Source: Azolla caroliniana (lineage: Eukaryota > Polypodiophyta). From it: DNA of 64,000 nucleotides. The stretch is from NCBI GenBank assembly GCA_043228905.1, contig JBHGNT010000021.1:186001-250000 (forward strand). The letters run 5' to 3'. Made by a program: the position numbers and the translations under genes. Of this stretch, positions 46,720-59,422 are shown in pieces; positions within the stretch are counted from its first letter, which is position 1; each line of letters begins with the position of its first letter. The notes beneath the pieces are model-generated. The model saw only the letters and a list, made by a program, of their open reading frames with translations, was not told where the DNA came from and did no database searches.

Positions 46720-49700
46720 TTACCATCGCTCACACAGGTTATCTGGATACTTACTCTTCATATCCTCGGCTATTTGTAGATCTGAGTTCAGAGTAATTGC
46801 TGGTGGGGACTGTCGAACTGATACATTTGGAGATGCTTCATCTGTAGGCGTTAGTAATGGTCCTTGTAAGAACACAGGTGATTCCACCACCGGAGTGGTT
46901 TGAAATGAAGCTATGGATGAAGACAATACAGAAGTATGCTGAAAAGATGATAGAGGTGCTGGTGATGGTGGTGGTGTTGGTTTTCCTCCAGGTGGTAGCA
47001 TGTTCAATTTTATCCTGAGTAGGGTAAATCTTGTAAGAAGATAAAATAGTAAGTTCGAATCTCAGAAACCCGATAAAGGATTAAAGGTATATGTTGAAAT
47101 TACTTGTTCTGCACATCTATATATTCGTCAGTCTCATCCAAAATTTCTTCCTGCAGTCATTTAAATTACCATCACTAAACCATTAAACACAGACAACTAA
47201 TGTCCTAAAATACCAGGCTCCAGCTATATAGATTGCATAATTTGCAGGTAAGTAGTTTCTGATAGGCATTTATCTGACTGAAGAAAAAATTGTTTCGATC
47301 CTGGAAACTCCCATTGATTTCATCAAAGCAAACACATTCTTATGGAAGGGATCACAATTCCATTGCCTCTAATGGAACGACTCGAGTTTTACCTGTATGT
47401 TGCTACATAAACCTACTTTGTCTGCTATGAATTAATTTTTCCACAAAAAACCACCATGTTACACCAATTCGCTCATTAAATCTACCTTCTGTGCAGAAGT
47501 TCAGAAACTGTTTTGTGCTATTTGCCACCAAACTTGGGAGCTTTGTAACACACATTTCAGCATGGGTCAGATTTAAGTATAGAAATCTCTACGCCAATGA
47601 CAGTAGAGTCAACATGTTTACAATTTATATTACTCATGCAGATGTTACATTATGGCAGCCTTTACATGCATATCATGTTTCTATGACATTAAGGAATCAG
47701 ATATGTTTCTATTCTAAAGACAGATATAGTGAATCGCATTAAGATTTCCAGTTAAATAATGTATTCACAAAAAATGGAGAATGATAACTACGTAGTAAGA
47801 GAGAGCGCCTCTTCCGTTATTATTGCCCATGGTTGTAAACATGGTTATTATTAGGACGCCTTACTTCCTATCAATCTAAAATAGAATGATAAATTACCAC
47901 TTTCTAGTCATGGTGCTGGTAATCAGTAATAAACTTTAATTTTCAGCAGCCAGAGAGGTATTATTGAATGTTACCATAGGAATCCAAAAAGGTGTTAAAG
48001 CTAGCCAAATAATTTAGCACGAGTAGAAAGTTTTATTTCCCATGTTAGAACAGACATCCTAGAAATATTCTGTGGATTCAAACAGGCCACCTTAAAATGA
48101 GGAAAATCATACCAACTTGCATATGGAATTTAGCATACAGCAATAATGCATAATATGGATACCTGTAGCAGTTCCTCGATTACATCCTCCATTGTAATGA
48201 TTCCAATAACCTCCTCATCCAAAGGGAAACTCGGGATAAATCGTTCACTGATCTCCAAAAGATCATCATCCCACTTCCTACTTCTCTGACTTAGATTTTC
48301 TGTTCTGCCTTCATCTTTTCTAGAAATTGACAAGCCAGATCCATGCAATGGATTTTGTTTGCAACATAAATTTCTGGAATCTGCCACATTCTCAACTTCA
48401 GGAACATCCAATTTTATCGCAATGAATGAGCCTGTCAAATCATGCAACTATGGTCACATCCTACTGTTCCAGACTCTAAACTGACGCCACAATTTGCAGT
48501 AAGTCATAAACGTTTCTCAAATTGCTTCTAAGGGATGGAGTTTTACTTTGGGAGGCTGCAAAAAATCCACTGAAGTGTTTGCAATCAAGCATTCAGAGAG
48601 GACATTACTTTTACTGTGTGATAGGTGTAATAACGTAGACATTGACAAACATTCACATGAAACATTGAATTATATAGAAAAAACAGACAACTATGTTACA
48701 CCTTGCACAACCTTGTGCTCCATTGCTATTGTATCTCGAGCTGCCCATTCTTCTATCTACATGACCTCTTATCTCCTTGCGCTTGCTATCCATCTTCTCT
48801 TCACTGTATCTTACAACTGCTGCCATATGGCTGTGTCCCTTCTGAAATTCATTGAGAATGTCATATAATGGCATGTTTGCATCAACCCTGTTTGAATAGG
48901 TATTTAAATCATTCAGAAAGTTTCAATTGCATTCAAATCTTTCCATTAGATAGCAGATGGCATTGAATATATGACGCACCTCGGAATTTTGCGTATTGTT
49001 GCATGTTGTCTCACTAGCATCTTATCTTCAGGTCGTGTTGTTAGCAAGTTCTTTACCTAAAAATAAACCAATATAGAAAATGCCAAAAGATTTTCATGCA
49101 AGAACACTTATATAAAGGAGGTCTCCATACTCAGTTTCTCCGCTTTTGGCATAAATAGCTATTTTTACTGGTTTTCTCCTCAGAAACTTCAAATTCATCT
49201 CTCATGAGCTAATGAAAGAAAGTCATTAGCCTCTTTACTAGGATACCATCGTTATAACTTATAGCTTTAAACCATTGACCTTTGATACATTTTGAAGTAT
49301 CACAGGCTGTTTTGCTGAAAATGTTTCGTTTTATTAAATCATCTGAACATGCAGAGTCTATTCGTTTATTATGGGCCCAGTTTGTGGGGTCCTAAATAAA
49401 ACATTTGTATATAGCACATGTTGCTCTTTCAATTTCTATATTGATTTGAAAATATTCAGGCTTAAACTGAAAGCATCTTCAAGATGCCTAAATGGTATGC
49501 ACTATGACGCAAATTGCTGAGTAGCAACTAAACTTTGTATATCATCAGCAAGATAATAAAATTGGAATTTAAGTTTTAGGATGATCAGATAACATAATTC
49601 GCATTGTATGTGATTAAGTGCCCCGGGTATGAATCTTTCCGGGTACCAAACAACAAATTCATGATGGTTACCTGATTATTTTCCAAAGAAAAAACACTCA

Positions 49701-52369
49701 CCAAAACTAGACCAATTATATTGGTCAGTGAGCCTGAATATACAGGAATCCGACTATGCCCTTTTGTCATTATCAAGTTCATCATATTCCTGCAGCCGAA
49801 GAGAAACTCACACACCGGTTATCATTTTCCACCAACCATTTCAAATTGATTCAACAACAGCCATACATGTCAAGCATCGCATTGACATCAATAGAAAAAG
49901 TTGTATGAATAGGCATCATTGCATCTTTCGCTGTCTTCTGAGACATTTCCAATGCACCAGTAATTATTGTCGTCTCATCATGTGTTAATTCGCCTCCTTT
50001 CCCAGCCTATCAGAAAGAAACATCCAAATATTAATTATTCTGATTCAAACATAAACAAGCAAAGAGAGATTACAAGCTATTGAGTGAATCAATCATAAAT
50101 CAATCTACAATCAATGAGAAGAAACGCTACAATAAAGGCAAGTTGAAGCATGCTTGCATACCAACTCAATTACCTATCTCATCCGTATGATAGATAAAGT
50201 TCAATTCTACGAATACGCACATGCTGTTGATTCTACTTTACAACCAATATATCCAGAATATAAACATGGAGAACATGCTGGGAAATCCAGGATAAAAGGC
50301 AAAACTTCTAACTGAATCTCATCCATGTGCTTTTACTCGTGCATTCCCAATAGTTCTCAAGCATCAGATTCAACAAATAGCTTAACTATTTTTACTGATT
50401 TAGAGCTCGTAATGGAACAGCAAATCATGTGAGACAAGTCAATGTAAAACCATTCAAATGAAAATTTCAAATGAGATCCTGATATGAAAACAAAAACGTT
50501 ACAGAAGAAGTCAAAGTGTGCATGCGTGCATTATTTTCATTTAGATAGTTTATACTACAAAATAGTAGCTACCCTTCTTAGGCAGGAGCTTAAATGAAAG
50601 CTTCAAATGAGATCTTGCTAGGAAAACAAAAAAGTTAGAGAAGTCACCATGTGTGCATGTGTGCATTATTTTGACATAGATAGTTTATACTACAAATTTA
50701 TAGTAGCTCCCCTTCTGAGGAAGGAGTCATACAAGATGATACGTTTATTTAATTCCATAGGTCAAATTTGTCCTCTTCATGGACGATAAAATTTCTATTC
50801 TATTCACTTAACTGTACAACAAGGAAAAACGATTTTGCTTTTACTTTCTTTGGGTACTATTTGCGTTAAGCACCATTGCTATAGATTCAGGTCTATAACA
50901 GCATCTTAAATAATACATAAGTAAAAGAAAACATTTGCAGGAAAGCTAGATCAACGTTTTGAATATCCAAAATCATTACGGAACCTGGTAGAATAACGCA
51001 ATCACAATCATAGCGCACATTATTAGGTCATTATATTTAACATATATACCTCATTCCCATGCATGTTAACCAGAGTCATCAATTCTGCCCTCCGAAATAA
51101 AGCTAAGTGACTTTTCCCAAGCATGAAATCCAGCAGCTGCATGTACATTTAGAAGAAAACGTATCTTGATTCAGATGCTTTCAAAGCTCAACTGATAGAA
51201 TCCCCCCCCCCCCCCACACACACACACAGAATAGTATAATAAGACAGATATTGTTGGAACGGAAAATATACACAGATTACCATACATTAAATTCAAAAAC
51301 CTCCTACGAAGTTGGATGTTCAGTTTCACATGACAAATATAGATGACATGATACCTTGCTAATAGGAAATGTTACAGGGAAAAACAGAATGACCAGCAGG
51401 CGTACAACAGGTGTCATTGCTGCACCTACAGCTAAGCCATACCTTGAGCAGACAGCTTGAGGGAGAATCTGTAAAACGAAAAATCAGCAGCAGCAGAAAC
51501 CATACTATTAACCAGAAAAGTAGGCTTCATGGGTAAACCAGATTAAGAAATAAACCTCGCCAAACATCAGAATCAGTGTCACTGAGATCAGGACAGCACC
51601 CCAAGCATTTACTAATTCATCAAGAAATATTGGTAAAGCCTGCAAGCAAGATAGAAAAAGTTAAAACTGTACCTCTTCACAATTGGAATAATTGAAAAGA
51701 GAATAAGGTTATAGCATACCTCCATGGCAAGGGCATTACCTATCAAAAGGGTACACAGCAATAAATGTCGATTCTTCACAACAGGATGGATTTTAGCTGG
51801 TCAGATCATCAAATTTGAAAATGAACAGATAAAATACAGGAGATATTTTATTATACGTTTCCACTAATTCTATAATTGGAGAGCACAAGTGCACAGATTT
51901 CCTGGAAGCACTCAAATGGTGTATGGCTAATAGAGTTTATATAATGCAGTAGCTTCTCCAGACTACTTGAACGAATGTACAGAATTCTCCGAATCACTTA
52001 AAGCAGTGTGTCAATTGTGAATACTATTTTGCATGCTCTAATTGTAAATCCTTGGAAGCACTTAAAATCACGTGCAGCTAATTCAGGAGCATAAATGCTG
52101 TAAATTCACATGCACTTAAGTATAGTAGTAAATCAAATAGAAAATGTTTTGGGGTTCCAATAATCTGAACTGATTTTAGATCATTGAAAACGCTAACCTG
52201 CATGTCTCCGATCCTTTGCTGTACCAGATTTAATCAACACTTCCAAATCGACAAGACCGAGGGACATCAGTCCTAGGGTGAGCCCTGACATCATCCCAGC
52301 AAAGAGCACAAGACCTGCGCTGCTGAGGATGTAGATCCAAAAGGAGGAATCACAGCAATGTTTTGTCAT
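46720..52369 (-). CDS. CNNM/DUF21 membrane protein with CBS pair, twelve exons
   Basis: Minus-strand exons are inferred at 52369-52198, 51796-51720, 51639-51556, 51468-51355, 51136-51050, 50006-49867, 49789-49702, 49056-48980, 48887-48712, 48431-48163, 47150-47104 and 47014-46720. All are GT-AG, the phases agree, and they give 541 residues. The protein matches plant DUF21/CBS proteins (At4g14240 type), related to CNNM/CorC Mg2+ transport proteins. Residues 1-150 form the DUF21 membrane domain, with [19 protein letters not shown] and [17 protein letters not shown] link ([19 protein letters not shown]) leads to a CBS pair with [11 protein letters not shown] and later [20 protein letters not shown], separated by a variable acidic loop. 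The C-terminal 100 residues are Pro/Ser-rich. An AG acceptor at 52396-52397 just before the ATG suggests a 5-prime UTR intron. Location is probably plasma membrane or tonoplast. Confidence 0.9.
50457..50727. repeat. 136-bp direct duplication in CNNM intron 5
   Basis: A segment with TCAAATGAGATC, GTGCATTATTTT and ATAGTTTATACTACAAA occurs at about 50457-50592 and again at about 50593-50727 with moderate divergence. It lies in the intron between the exons ending at 51050 and starting at 50006. No coding content is seen. Confidence 0.75.
50754..50815 (+). mobile_element. LINE family A 3-prime end fragment in CNNM intron
   Basis: The string CCATAGGTCAAATTTGTCCTC, followed by GGACGATAAAATTTCTATTC, matches the 3-prime ends of the LINEs at 37.54-37.59 kb (+) and 60.40-60.46 kb (-). 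Only about 60 bp are present, ending in a (TTCTA)n-like tail. Confidence 0.7.
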
Positions 52370-52396
52370 ATTACTCGGAAGTTACAAGTAAAATCT

Positions 52397-53750
52397 GCAA
52401 GAATAATTTTCTTTTAACCCATATTGTCAATCAGATGGAAGTGATTTCTTCAGTAGAAATAAAAAATGCAGAAATATTATTGAATATCATATTCAATTTT
52501 TGAATTTTATCATACACATATACCATTAGATTGTGGAGAGTTTACAAATTTAACAGCAAATAGGTTCACAATTTAAGATATTTGTTAAAATTTTCAACAA
52601 ACATGGTGATGAAGTTTTATAGCTAGTGTTTACTGTTTTGCCAAACACTTCGTATTAGAATCTCAATCACACAGAGTTGTATTTGGTTCCTAGACCTAGT
52701 TAAAGAAAATAGCTGCCCATGAAGAATATCTGGAATAATGAGGGCTGATTAATGCAACTAGAAGAACTTCTTGCTGTAGAAAAATGATAAAGATTGAGAC
52801 AGAAAGAGCTTGAAATAAAACTAATCAATTCAGATTAAAAACTGATTATAGTATTTGTTAAACCAAATGTTCAATTAATCTCAATTACTTTTTACGAACC
52901 TGATTTTCTTCTTCGTGATGTTCTTCTTCTTTGAGGAAAGTTTGTTAAACTGATCAATCCAGATCAAAAGCTTCATAGAAAAGAAGGAATAGACATTAAA
53001 ACTGAATTTTCTAATTGCGTTAAAAGGCAGGTTTTGTCATTTTAGATGAACGAATGCTTTGCACAAATATGATATTATTGATGTCTTTGTTACGTTCTGC
53101 TCAAGGGGAGAAAAACTGTCAAATTGATCTTTGCATATCAAAGTCGAGAAGAAGAAACAAAAGTGAAGGAAATATTAAGTGAAAACTGAAGAGCTAAGAC
53201 ATTAATGTCAATGGAAGCCTTTGGCTCTTTAAATAAAATGATGGTTTGCACAGACCAGATTCTGCTTTCTATTTATTAGACTTCTTTATTCCTCTTCTTC
53301 TTCTCAGTAAAATAAGTGGAAAGACGATGAGATTTGGCGTTTTAGATGAATGAATGAACTTTGCGAATGCCTGAAATTTTCTACTGCTACTGCTTCTTTT
53401 TCTTTATTTACTTTATTCTTCCTCCTCCTTCTCGTCTTTCCTGATCAGAGGATATACATACTTGTGAACGTTGTCCTTTTGTATGAATGAATTGATTTTT
53501 TTGCACAAAACCTGATCCTTTAGAGCTGGTGCTTCTTTTTCTTATTATTAGCTTGTATTTATGCCTCTTTGGACCTACATGTTTATGTTATTGAATGCTT
53601 TTATTATATTTGTTAGGCTTTGTAAGCCTTTTGTTTTCAGACAATATTCGTTGTGAAAACTTAAAAGCGATTAATTATGTTGACAAGGTTGTGGGTTCAA
53701 GGTTAGATTTGGCATTTCAACTTAGTACGATCTTTACCTTTTAATATAGT
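52397..53750. other. Upstream region of the CNNM gene
   Basis: Likely 5-prime UTR intron, first exon and promoter of the minus-strand CNNM gene. CT-rich tracts (as read on minus: GAAGAA/GAGGAA-type) occur near 52.90-52.95 and 53.28-53.43 kb, but I cannot place the first exon. No other gene is visible. Confidence 0.4.
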
Positions 53751-53752
53751 CT

Positions 53753-54345
53753 TCTTTTTTTCCCAAAAGAACTCCTTCCATTAGTTATAAAAAATTACAA
53801 ATGAGATCATTATGTACAAATCCTTGTAGGGACGCGATAGTTCCATCTTATGTGGATGCCCACTGACTCAAGAAAGGGAGAGGAGGACCATTGTTGGATG
53901 AAGGCTATTCGTTGTCTTTCAACTCCATTGGAGCCGCCATTGAGGCCATCATATTAGAGTGGCTACAATTTCACACCATATCTCTTGCAGTAACATTGTT
54001 GGATGTGTGGTTTGGTTGGAGAAGCCTCATCTACACCGTTGTTTCCATAGAATCTAGAGAGTTATTGGGTTGACCAATTCCAATACAACTTGAGATTTGT
54101 CATTAAGAGGACTTGAGTGGACATTGCTCCTAGTGGAGAAAAAAACCTCTTGTGCTTTTATCACCAAAGTCATCCCCTCCTCCTGATGCTCGTATCTACC
54201 AATTGGGGTCTACAAGGATAACCAACATATATTACCCCACTTGATTGAGCCTTGCACCTGGCATAATTGCAACAAGCGGCCAACCCCCCACCATATTCTA
54301 TGGGACACTGGGCAGTCCCACAGAGCGTGTCGTATTGAACTTGCA
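53753..54345 (-). mobile_element. L1-like LINE family B, second truncated copy
   Basis: This minus-strand copy matches 41431-42025 closely. Shared strings include TTACAAATGAGA and TGTACAAATCCTTGTAGGGA. It retains the zinc-binding segment SIRHALWDC...HRIWWGVGRLLQ and stops abruptly at about 54345, the 5-prime truncation point. An A-rich tail (T run on plus) lies at the left end. Confidence 0.85.
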
Positions 54346-55810
54346 CTTAAAAAAAGAGAGTATAAAGATAATTCAATATTTTGGTAAGTAGTATCACAAA
54401 TTGGTACATTCGGAAGGCCAAGTGCTTGAAGGTATTCCAAAATGTGACAGAAATACTTGCTCAAACAATTATTGGGCTTTGGAGAGAGATTGTCCATGAT
54501 CTAAAAGGTTATTTGGAAAAGAAATAATGATTCGATAATGTGAAGATTCTAGCCCCAAAACTAAACCGATATGTCAAGGTTCCAAGTCAACACATTCAAT
54601 GATGGGTCTAACCAGTAACATCGCGGTTATGACATCAAGTCTATGTGACTCATGTGAAATTTTGATTTTCTTTTTACTTTTAAAGCGTGTACAATAACTC
54701 ACTTTCGAGTGGCCCAAGGGTTGAAAACTACAACAATTCCTCAAAGAGGATGATGTTATTTATAAGAATGTAATTTGTTGTAGCTAATCAATTCTCAAGT
54801 CTAACATCACAACAGTTTTTTGGTAACATTTTTGTTAGCAATTGTCTTGACAATATTTTCATGCCACTCATAATGGTGCACTCATAACCACCTCAACATT
54901 GGTAATCAATGACCAATTGAACCCTGTAATATCAAACCAATTGTTGAGGTCATTTTATTTTATTGCTCATTTGACATTTTTCGGCCATCAATCCACTTCG
55001 GTTTAAATGATAATTGAAAGCCCCCTCATCTATCAAGGAAACCTATTTTTCAACTTCCAAATGATGATCGTAGGTTTTTTATTAGTCATGTACTTCAATT
55101 AAACCTGTTCATATCAGCCTTTGTTGAAATGTCATTGTTTCCTTGACTTTTATATTCCATTGCATAAAATTCCCATGATTGGGTAAATGTAAATTTGCAT
55201 CAAAATATTGCTCCAGTAAATCACACGTCATTTTTTAATATCATCTTTAACAAACAATGAAGAGATTACATCAACATGTTCAAGCAATATGCCAAAGACA
55301 TTGTCATTAAACACCAAATGAAACAAGTATGGACATTTCCATAAATTATTGCTCATGAAGCTCTTTAATGAGACATGAATGTTGTAGTGGAAAAGCTTTA
55401 TGCCTCACAAAACGAAGCTTCTAGGATCATATTCTCAAGCAAGAGGTTTGATGTTGTATACATTATGTATATCAATTATTGATATGTTTAGTTTGAGACC
55501 CTACACACTAACAATTGCTCCTAAAAACAATAAACAAAAGTGATATTTACTATCGCTTGCAAAACAAGTAAGAAAATATAGTTGTCGAACTCATGTGCAG
55601 ATATGTCTTGTATTGCATTTGAATGAAAACATTTTGCAGTATACCCTTATTTCGAATTGAAGACACCATTCTTCATACATATGAGGAATTTATTCAACTA
55701 AGACTTAAGATCCTAAATTTGAATGTCGAGTTTAGGATCTTAAGTTTGAGTTGAATAAAACCCACTATCCATATCAGCCTTCGTAGTATTTTTCCCAACG
55801 ATTCACCACT
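54346..55810. other. Intergenic, no recognisable content
   Basis: AT-rich DNA without long frames, motifs or clear repeats. I see nothing to annotate. Confidence 0.5.
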
Positions 55811-55811
55811 T

Positions 55812-56073
55812 GTTTTTTTTTTCCCAAAAAAGAGCTATTTTCCCATTAGTTATGAGAGATTTTTATAGAAAGACTATAGTAATATATAAATCAAGGAAAC
55901 ACCCCTAGCCGAGTTCAAGAATATAAGACTACCTACATATCCTCTCCTACTTTCTCCTTAATGCAAGTACCTAGATAAAGACAAGGAATGGCACTCTACA
56001 TAGCTTCCAACGAGGATTGAACTCGTGACCTTTCGCTTACGAAGCGAATGCAATACCACCATGCTATGGAAGC
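55812..56073 (-). mobile_element. tRNA-Thr-derived SINE with LINE-like 3-prime tail
   Basis: The minus-strand 5-prime head (56073-56003) folds as a 71-nt tRNA. Its acceptor stem GCTTCCA/TGGAAGC is perfect, its anticodon arm TTCGC-TTCGTAA-GCGAA has a CGT (Thr) anticodon, and its T arm ACGAG-TTCAATC-CTCGT is perfect. The D arm is weaker. A-box-like TAGCATGGTGG and a B-box-like GAGTTCAATCC would promote pol III transcription. A body of about 190 bp follows and ends CATAACTAATGGGAAAATAG, then a T-rich stretch and an A tail. The end resembles the 3-prime end of LINE family B in this window. Confidence 0.75.
56003..56073 (-). tRNA. tRNA-Thr(CGT)-like sequence, SINE head
   Basis: The cloverleaf is near perfect except for a D stem of about three pairs. 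It could be an isolated tRNA-Thr gene, but the body and A-tail attached directly to its 3-prime side, with no T-run terminator after the acceptor stem, favour a SINE head over a stand-alone gene. Confidence 0.5.
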
Positions 56074-57735
56074 AAGATAAAAATTCAATATATTTCAATA
56101 CAAGAGCTTACAAAGCAATATAATGTGATACACCATGTATTTTTTTCAAAAATCGGTGTTTGTGCTCAATGGCATAGATGTATGCTTATTATGTATGATT
56201 ATTAACATTTTCTTTATGCATAATTATAATATGGTTTTCCAAAGATGAAAAATATGGTATTTATTGCTTTGGAATTTCTAGGTCTTTTAAGTGAGTTAGA
56301 CACCATCATTTTAAAGTTGGGTGTTTGTTCACGGTCATGATACCGAGGAGGTAAGTGCCAAGTCGTTATCCCTATATAGAGATCTCAAATTGGACTCCCA
56401 AAACCAAATCAAGTTAAACACGATTGATTGCCAATTTGTGTCTTTTTGAGGTTGGCTAGGCAAACATCTTTTAATTCACATCAAGCTTGGAAAACCAAGA
56501 CTAGTCTATAATGTTCAGATGGAGGACAATAAAGCAATATGGAAAAAGAGTGCAAATCTCAGCAAACATTTTTCTAAGGTGTAATACTTGCTTGTTTTTG
56601 CAACCTATCAGAGTGCTTGTTCCTTCAATCTATTGCTAAACGAATTTCGGATTTTCAACATTCAACAAAAAAGTAGATTGATGTGCTTTTTGCTTCCTTT
56701 TCATCATTTTTTCCCTAGTTTTCAATTTATCTATACAAAATATTTTAAGCCAACCTCTCTCGAAACATATGTTTAGATCTTAATGCAACAATGTAGTTCG
56801 AAAGATGTAGTAGAGAAAAAATCATGGGCCTCATACATGAGCATCAGTCAATGATCATGTGGATATTGCAAGTTACATGACCATAAATGTATACCCTTGT
56901 CAAGGGTTTTTCAAAAACATGCCTTGATAATTGAACAATGTATGTATATGTCATATGAGGCGTCATGGGTTTATACGAGAATGTTAAGTATGTATTTCCT
57001 TTTCAGTAGTTCTTAATATCAAGACAACCACAATAGAAATAATAATAAAATGCAACCATCAACAAATATTCTCTAAAAGTTAAGATATCTTTTGAATATC
57101 AAACAATACACAACTTGTGGGATATCAAAACATGAGAGTGTTTTTGACAAAATCAATGTAGTATCAATGTGGGAGGAGGGAAATACAAGACATCATCACA
57201 TTTGTCACTTGACCTCGTTATAAAAGCATAGGCTACATCAATATTATTAATATTATAGAAATATATCATTCTAAGGAAATCACATAGGGATGTTGTGTAT
57301 TAAAAAAAAAAAGTTTAAAGATGTAATTTCTTGTGATTCTAATTTTATTTCCGAAATTTGAAGGAAACAAAAGGAAACATTGAAGAATATTTCCACGAGG
57401 AGAGGTAATTTTTTTTGGTGATAATCGGAGAGAGTATTTTCTCGATGGTCGTGGAGATGAATATGGTCAGTTTCGACATGGGAGTCAACAATTGTGGGCT
57501 AATCAAGGTGTCCTGTCGCGTTTTATTACAAGGTGGAGAATGAGTTAAAGGAAAACAAAGGAAAATTGTTCTCATTAGGGAACCGGAGGGCATGCTCACA
57601 TTCGAACGGAGGAGAAACTACTATGTTCATTACATGGATTTGGAGGTAACTGCGAGATGGTTGATATGGAAAGATGAAGCATACTTCTTGAGTTTTTGAT
57701 AAGGGTGAGTGTTGCCTGCTCAAAGATGGGTAATT
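56074..57735. other. Intergenic, no recognisable gene
   Basis: AT-rich DNA. The part from 57.35 kb has phrases (GATGGT, GATAATCGGAGAG) that recur loosely in the repeat-rich area at 61.6-62.3 kb. No gene or clear element end is seen. Confidence 0.4.
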
Positions 57736-57738
57736 GGG

Positions 57739-58071
57739 ACAAAGGTCAAGGAGATTGCTAAAGATGGGTACAAAAGAGATCGATCTCTTGGTAATGCTTT
57801 GATAGACATGTACGCAAAATGTGCCTCGCTTATGCTATCATGACTTGTATTGAGGATCTACAAAGTCAAGATGAGATATTTATGTATGTGTCCTTCAAAT
57901 ATACTTATAATAGGGTATGTGAACATTGACCTACTTTCTGGATATCCTGAGTATGGTATGTTGGTATGGTTATGTTGAAGATCTTCAGTACCATGCTAAA
58001 CCAGATGCAAATAGAGGGTGTATCCCCAAGTTCTGCCATCTTTGTCTACAACATGAAGAAGATGGGTTCCA
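57739..58071 (+). pseudogene. PPR protein gene fragment
   Basis: Plus-strand frames show pentatricopeptide-repeat pieces: KDGYKRDRSLGNALIDMYAKC at about 57760-57825 (GNALIDMYAKC is a PPR hallmark), and near 57.99-58.07 kb a segment MLNQMQIEGVSPSSAIFV like the PxxxTF part of a PPR unit. They are in different contexts with stops between them. PPR proteins bind organelle RNA. This is a dead scrap next to a SAC-phosphatase scrap. Confidence 0.65.
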
Positions 58072-58189
58072 GAGGCTCCTAACTATAGAAACATGGATGT
58101 TTTGATGAAACACTAATGGTTTTGAGATGATGGAGCTTGATGGCGTCCATGAATTTGCAACTATTGTTGGTTATCTAAACCATATTTTT

Positions 58190-58900
58190 GTAGAGGGAGA
58201 GTGATTGCATTTCATCGATTGGGACTTCCAAAAGTTTACAAAAAGAAAGTCACAAAGTTTTAGCAGTGCTTGGGAGAGCTCCAAGTCAAGCACTCGATCT
58301 AACTAGGTATTAGTATACCGGCAGAACTTCAGTTGTGAAGACTAGCACTCATCATTCTAATGTGCATTTAAACTCAAATGTTCTTACAGACAGAGATGTT
58401 TGGATGCCAAAAGTTTTGATGACCGCAAAAGATTTGAGAGAATCTTTGACTGACTTAACTGAATTGCCAAAGTTAACAAAGATTGAACCAAAGAGCACTA
58501 AACATATTGAATTGTACAAAAGGAGGGTCAAAATGATGGTAAGGATAGAAAGGAACCAAAATATCACAGTGGGGTTTTGAGAAAAATCTGTATTGATAGC
58601 TTCAATCGGAAAAATGTTGCTCAATATGGTTATGGCTTGGCTATCTTAGGTCATCCGTTATTCTCCTTGGGCCTGTCAGATATTCCCAAGGTTGATCCAC
58701 ACAGAAGTATAACAGATGCTCTGATGGATATGTATCAAAATATGGGAGATGCATTGGCATTACAATATGGTGGATCTACTGCTCTTAATGTTGTTTTTCT
58801 TGAGAGGTATGGAAGGGAAACCCTCACTTTGCGAGTTGGATTCTAATTATTCCTTACATGTTGGGAGTAATGGTGATGATTCACATGAATACGATGCTTG
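58190..58900 (+). pseudogene. SAC-domain phosphoinositide phosphatase relic
   Basis: Pieces in order across frames are IDWDFQKF (family HWDFHKF), VLAVLGRAPSQALDLT (family VLAVLGAVASEALDLT), GVLRKICIDSFNRKNVAQYGYG around the CX5R site, then MDMYQNMGDALALQYGGS and KPSLCELDS. The catalytic Cys and Arg survive, but Asp before Arg is Asn and Thr after it is Lys. Frameshifts and stops (for example near 58.27, 58.58 and 58.84 kb) end coding. Several exons of such genes appear fused without introns, suggesting a retrocopy. An ACTAATGGAAG motif and an A-rich tail (59100-59120) follow. Confidence 0.8.
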
Positions 58901-59280
58901 GTATAAGAAGTTGCTTTCAAGTGTGGACTTAACTAAGGACTTCGTTTTAGTTGCACATAACCAATTATGTAAAGCTTACAAAGGAATATGCTTGTTGATG
59001 AGGCTGAGAGGATTCCATATGAAAACATGTTTGTTTGGAATTGTTTTGTATGTTGTAGCTAATATGCCTTTTTAAAAACTAATGGAAGTATATTTTGTTT
59101 TGAAATAAAATAAAATAAAACTGTAAGCTTTTGGGCAGATAAGCTCAAGTTGTAGCCTTCGAGTGTTTTTCCTTTATACTATTGAAGAAAATCTTTGAAG
59201 GAAAAAAGAAGACGAAGGAAACATTGAGAACGATGAAGGATATAATCATAACTAAAGGATATATCTTACAAAGGTTCATT

Positions 59281-59422
59281 ATATGCAAACTTTCTTTTAA
59301 CTTATTATATTTGACACCCACTTCATGGAGTTTTGGCATTAGAAGTGGCTTATCTCAAACCTAAAGAATAATATTGTACAACCTATATGCAAACTTTCTT
59401 TTATCTTATTATATTTGACACT
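59281..59422. repeat. 104-bp tandem duplication, the site of a copia insertion
   Basis: A segment starting ATATGCAAACTTTCTTTTA lies at 59281 and again at 59385. The first copy runs on through TTGACACCCACTTCATGG uninterrupted. The second copy is broken at TTGACAC by a copia element and resumes at 60203 with ACACCCACTTCATGG. The first copy is therefore a preserved empty site. Confidence 0.85.
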
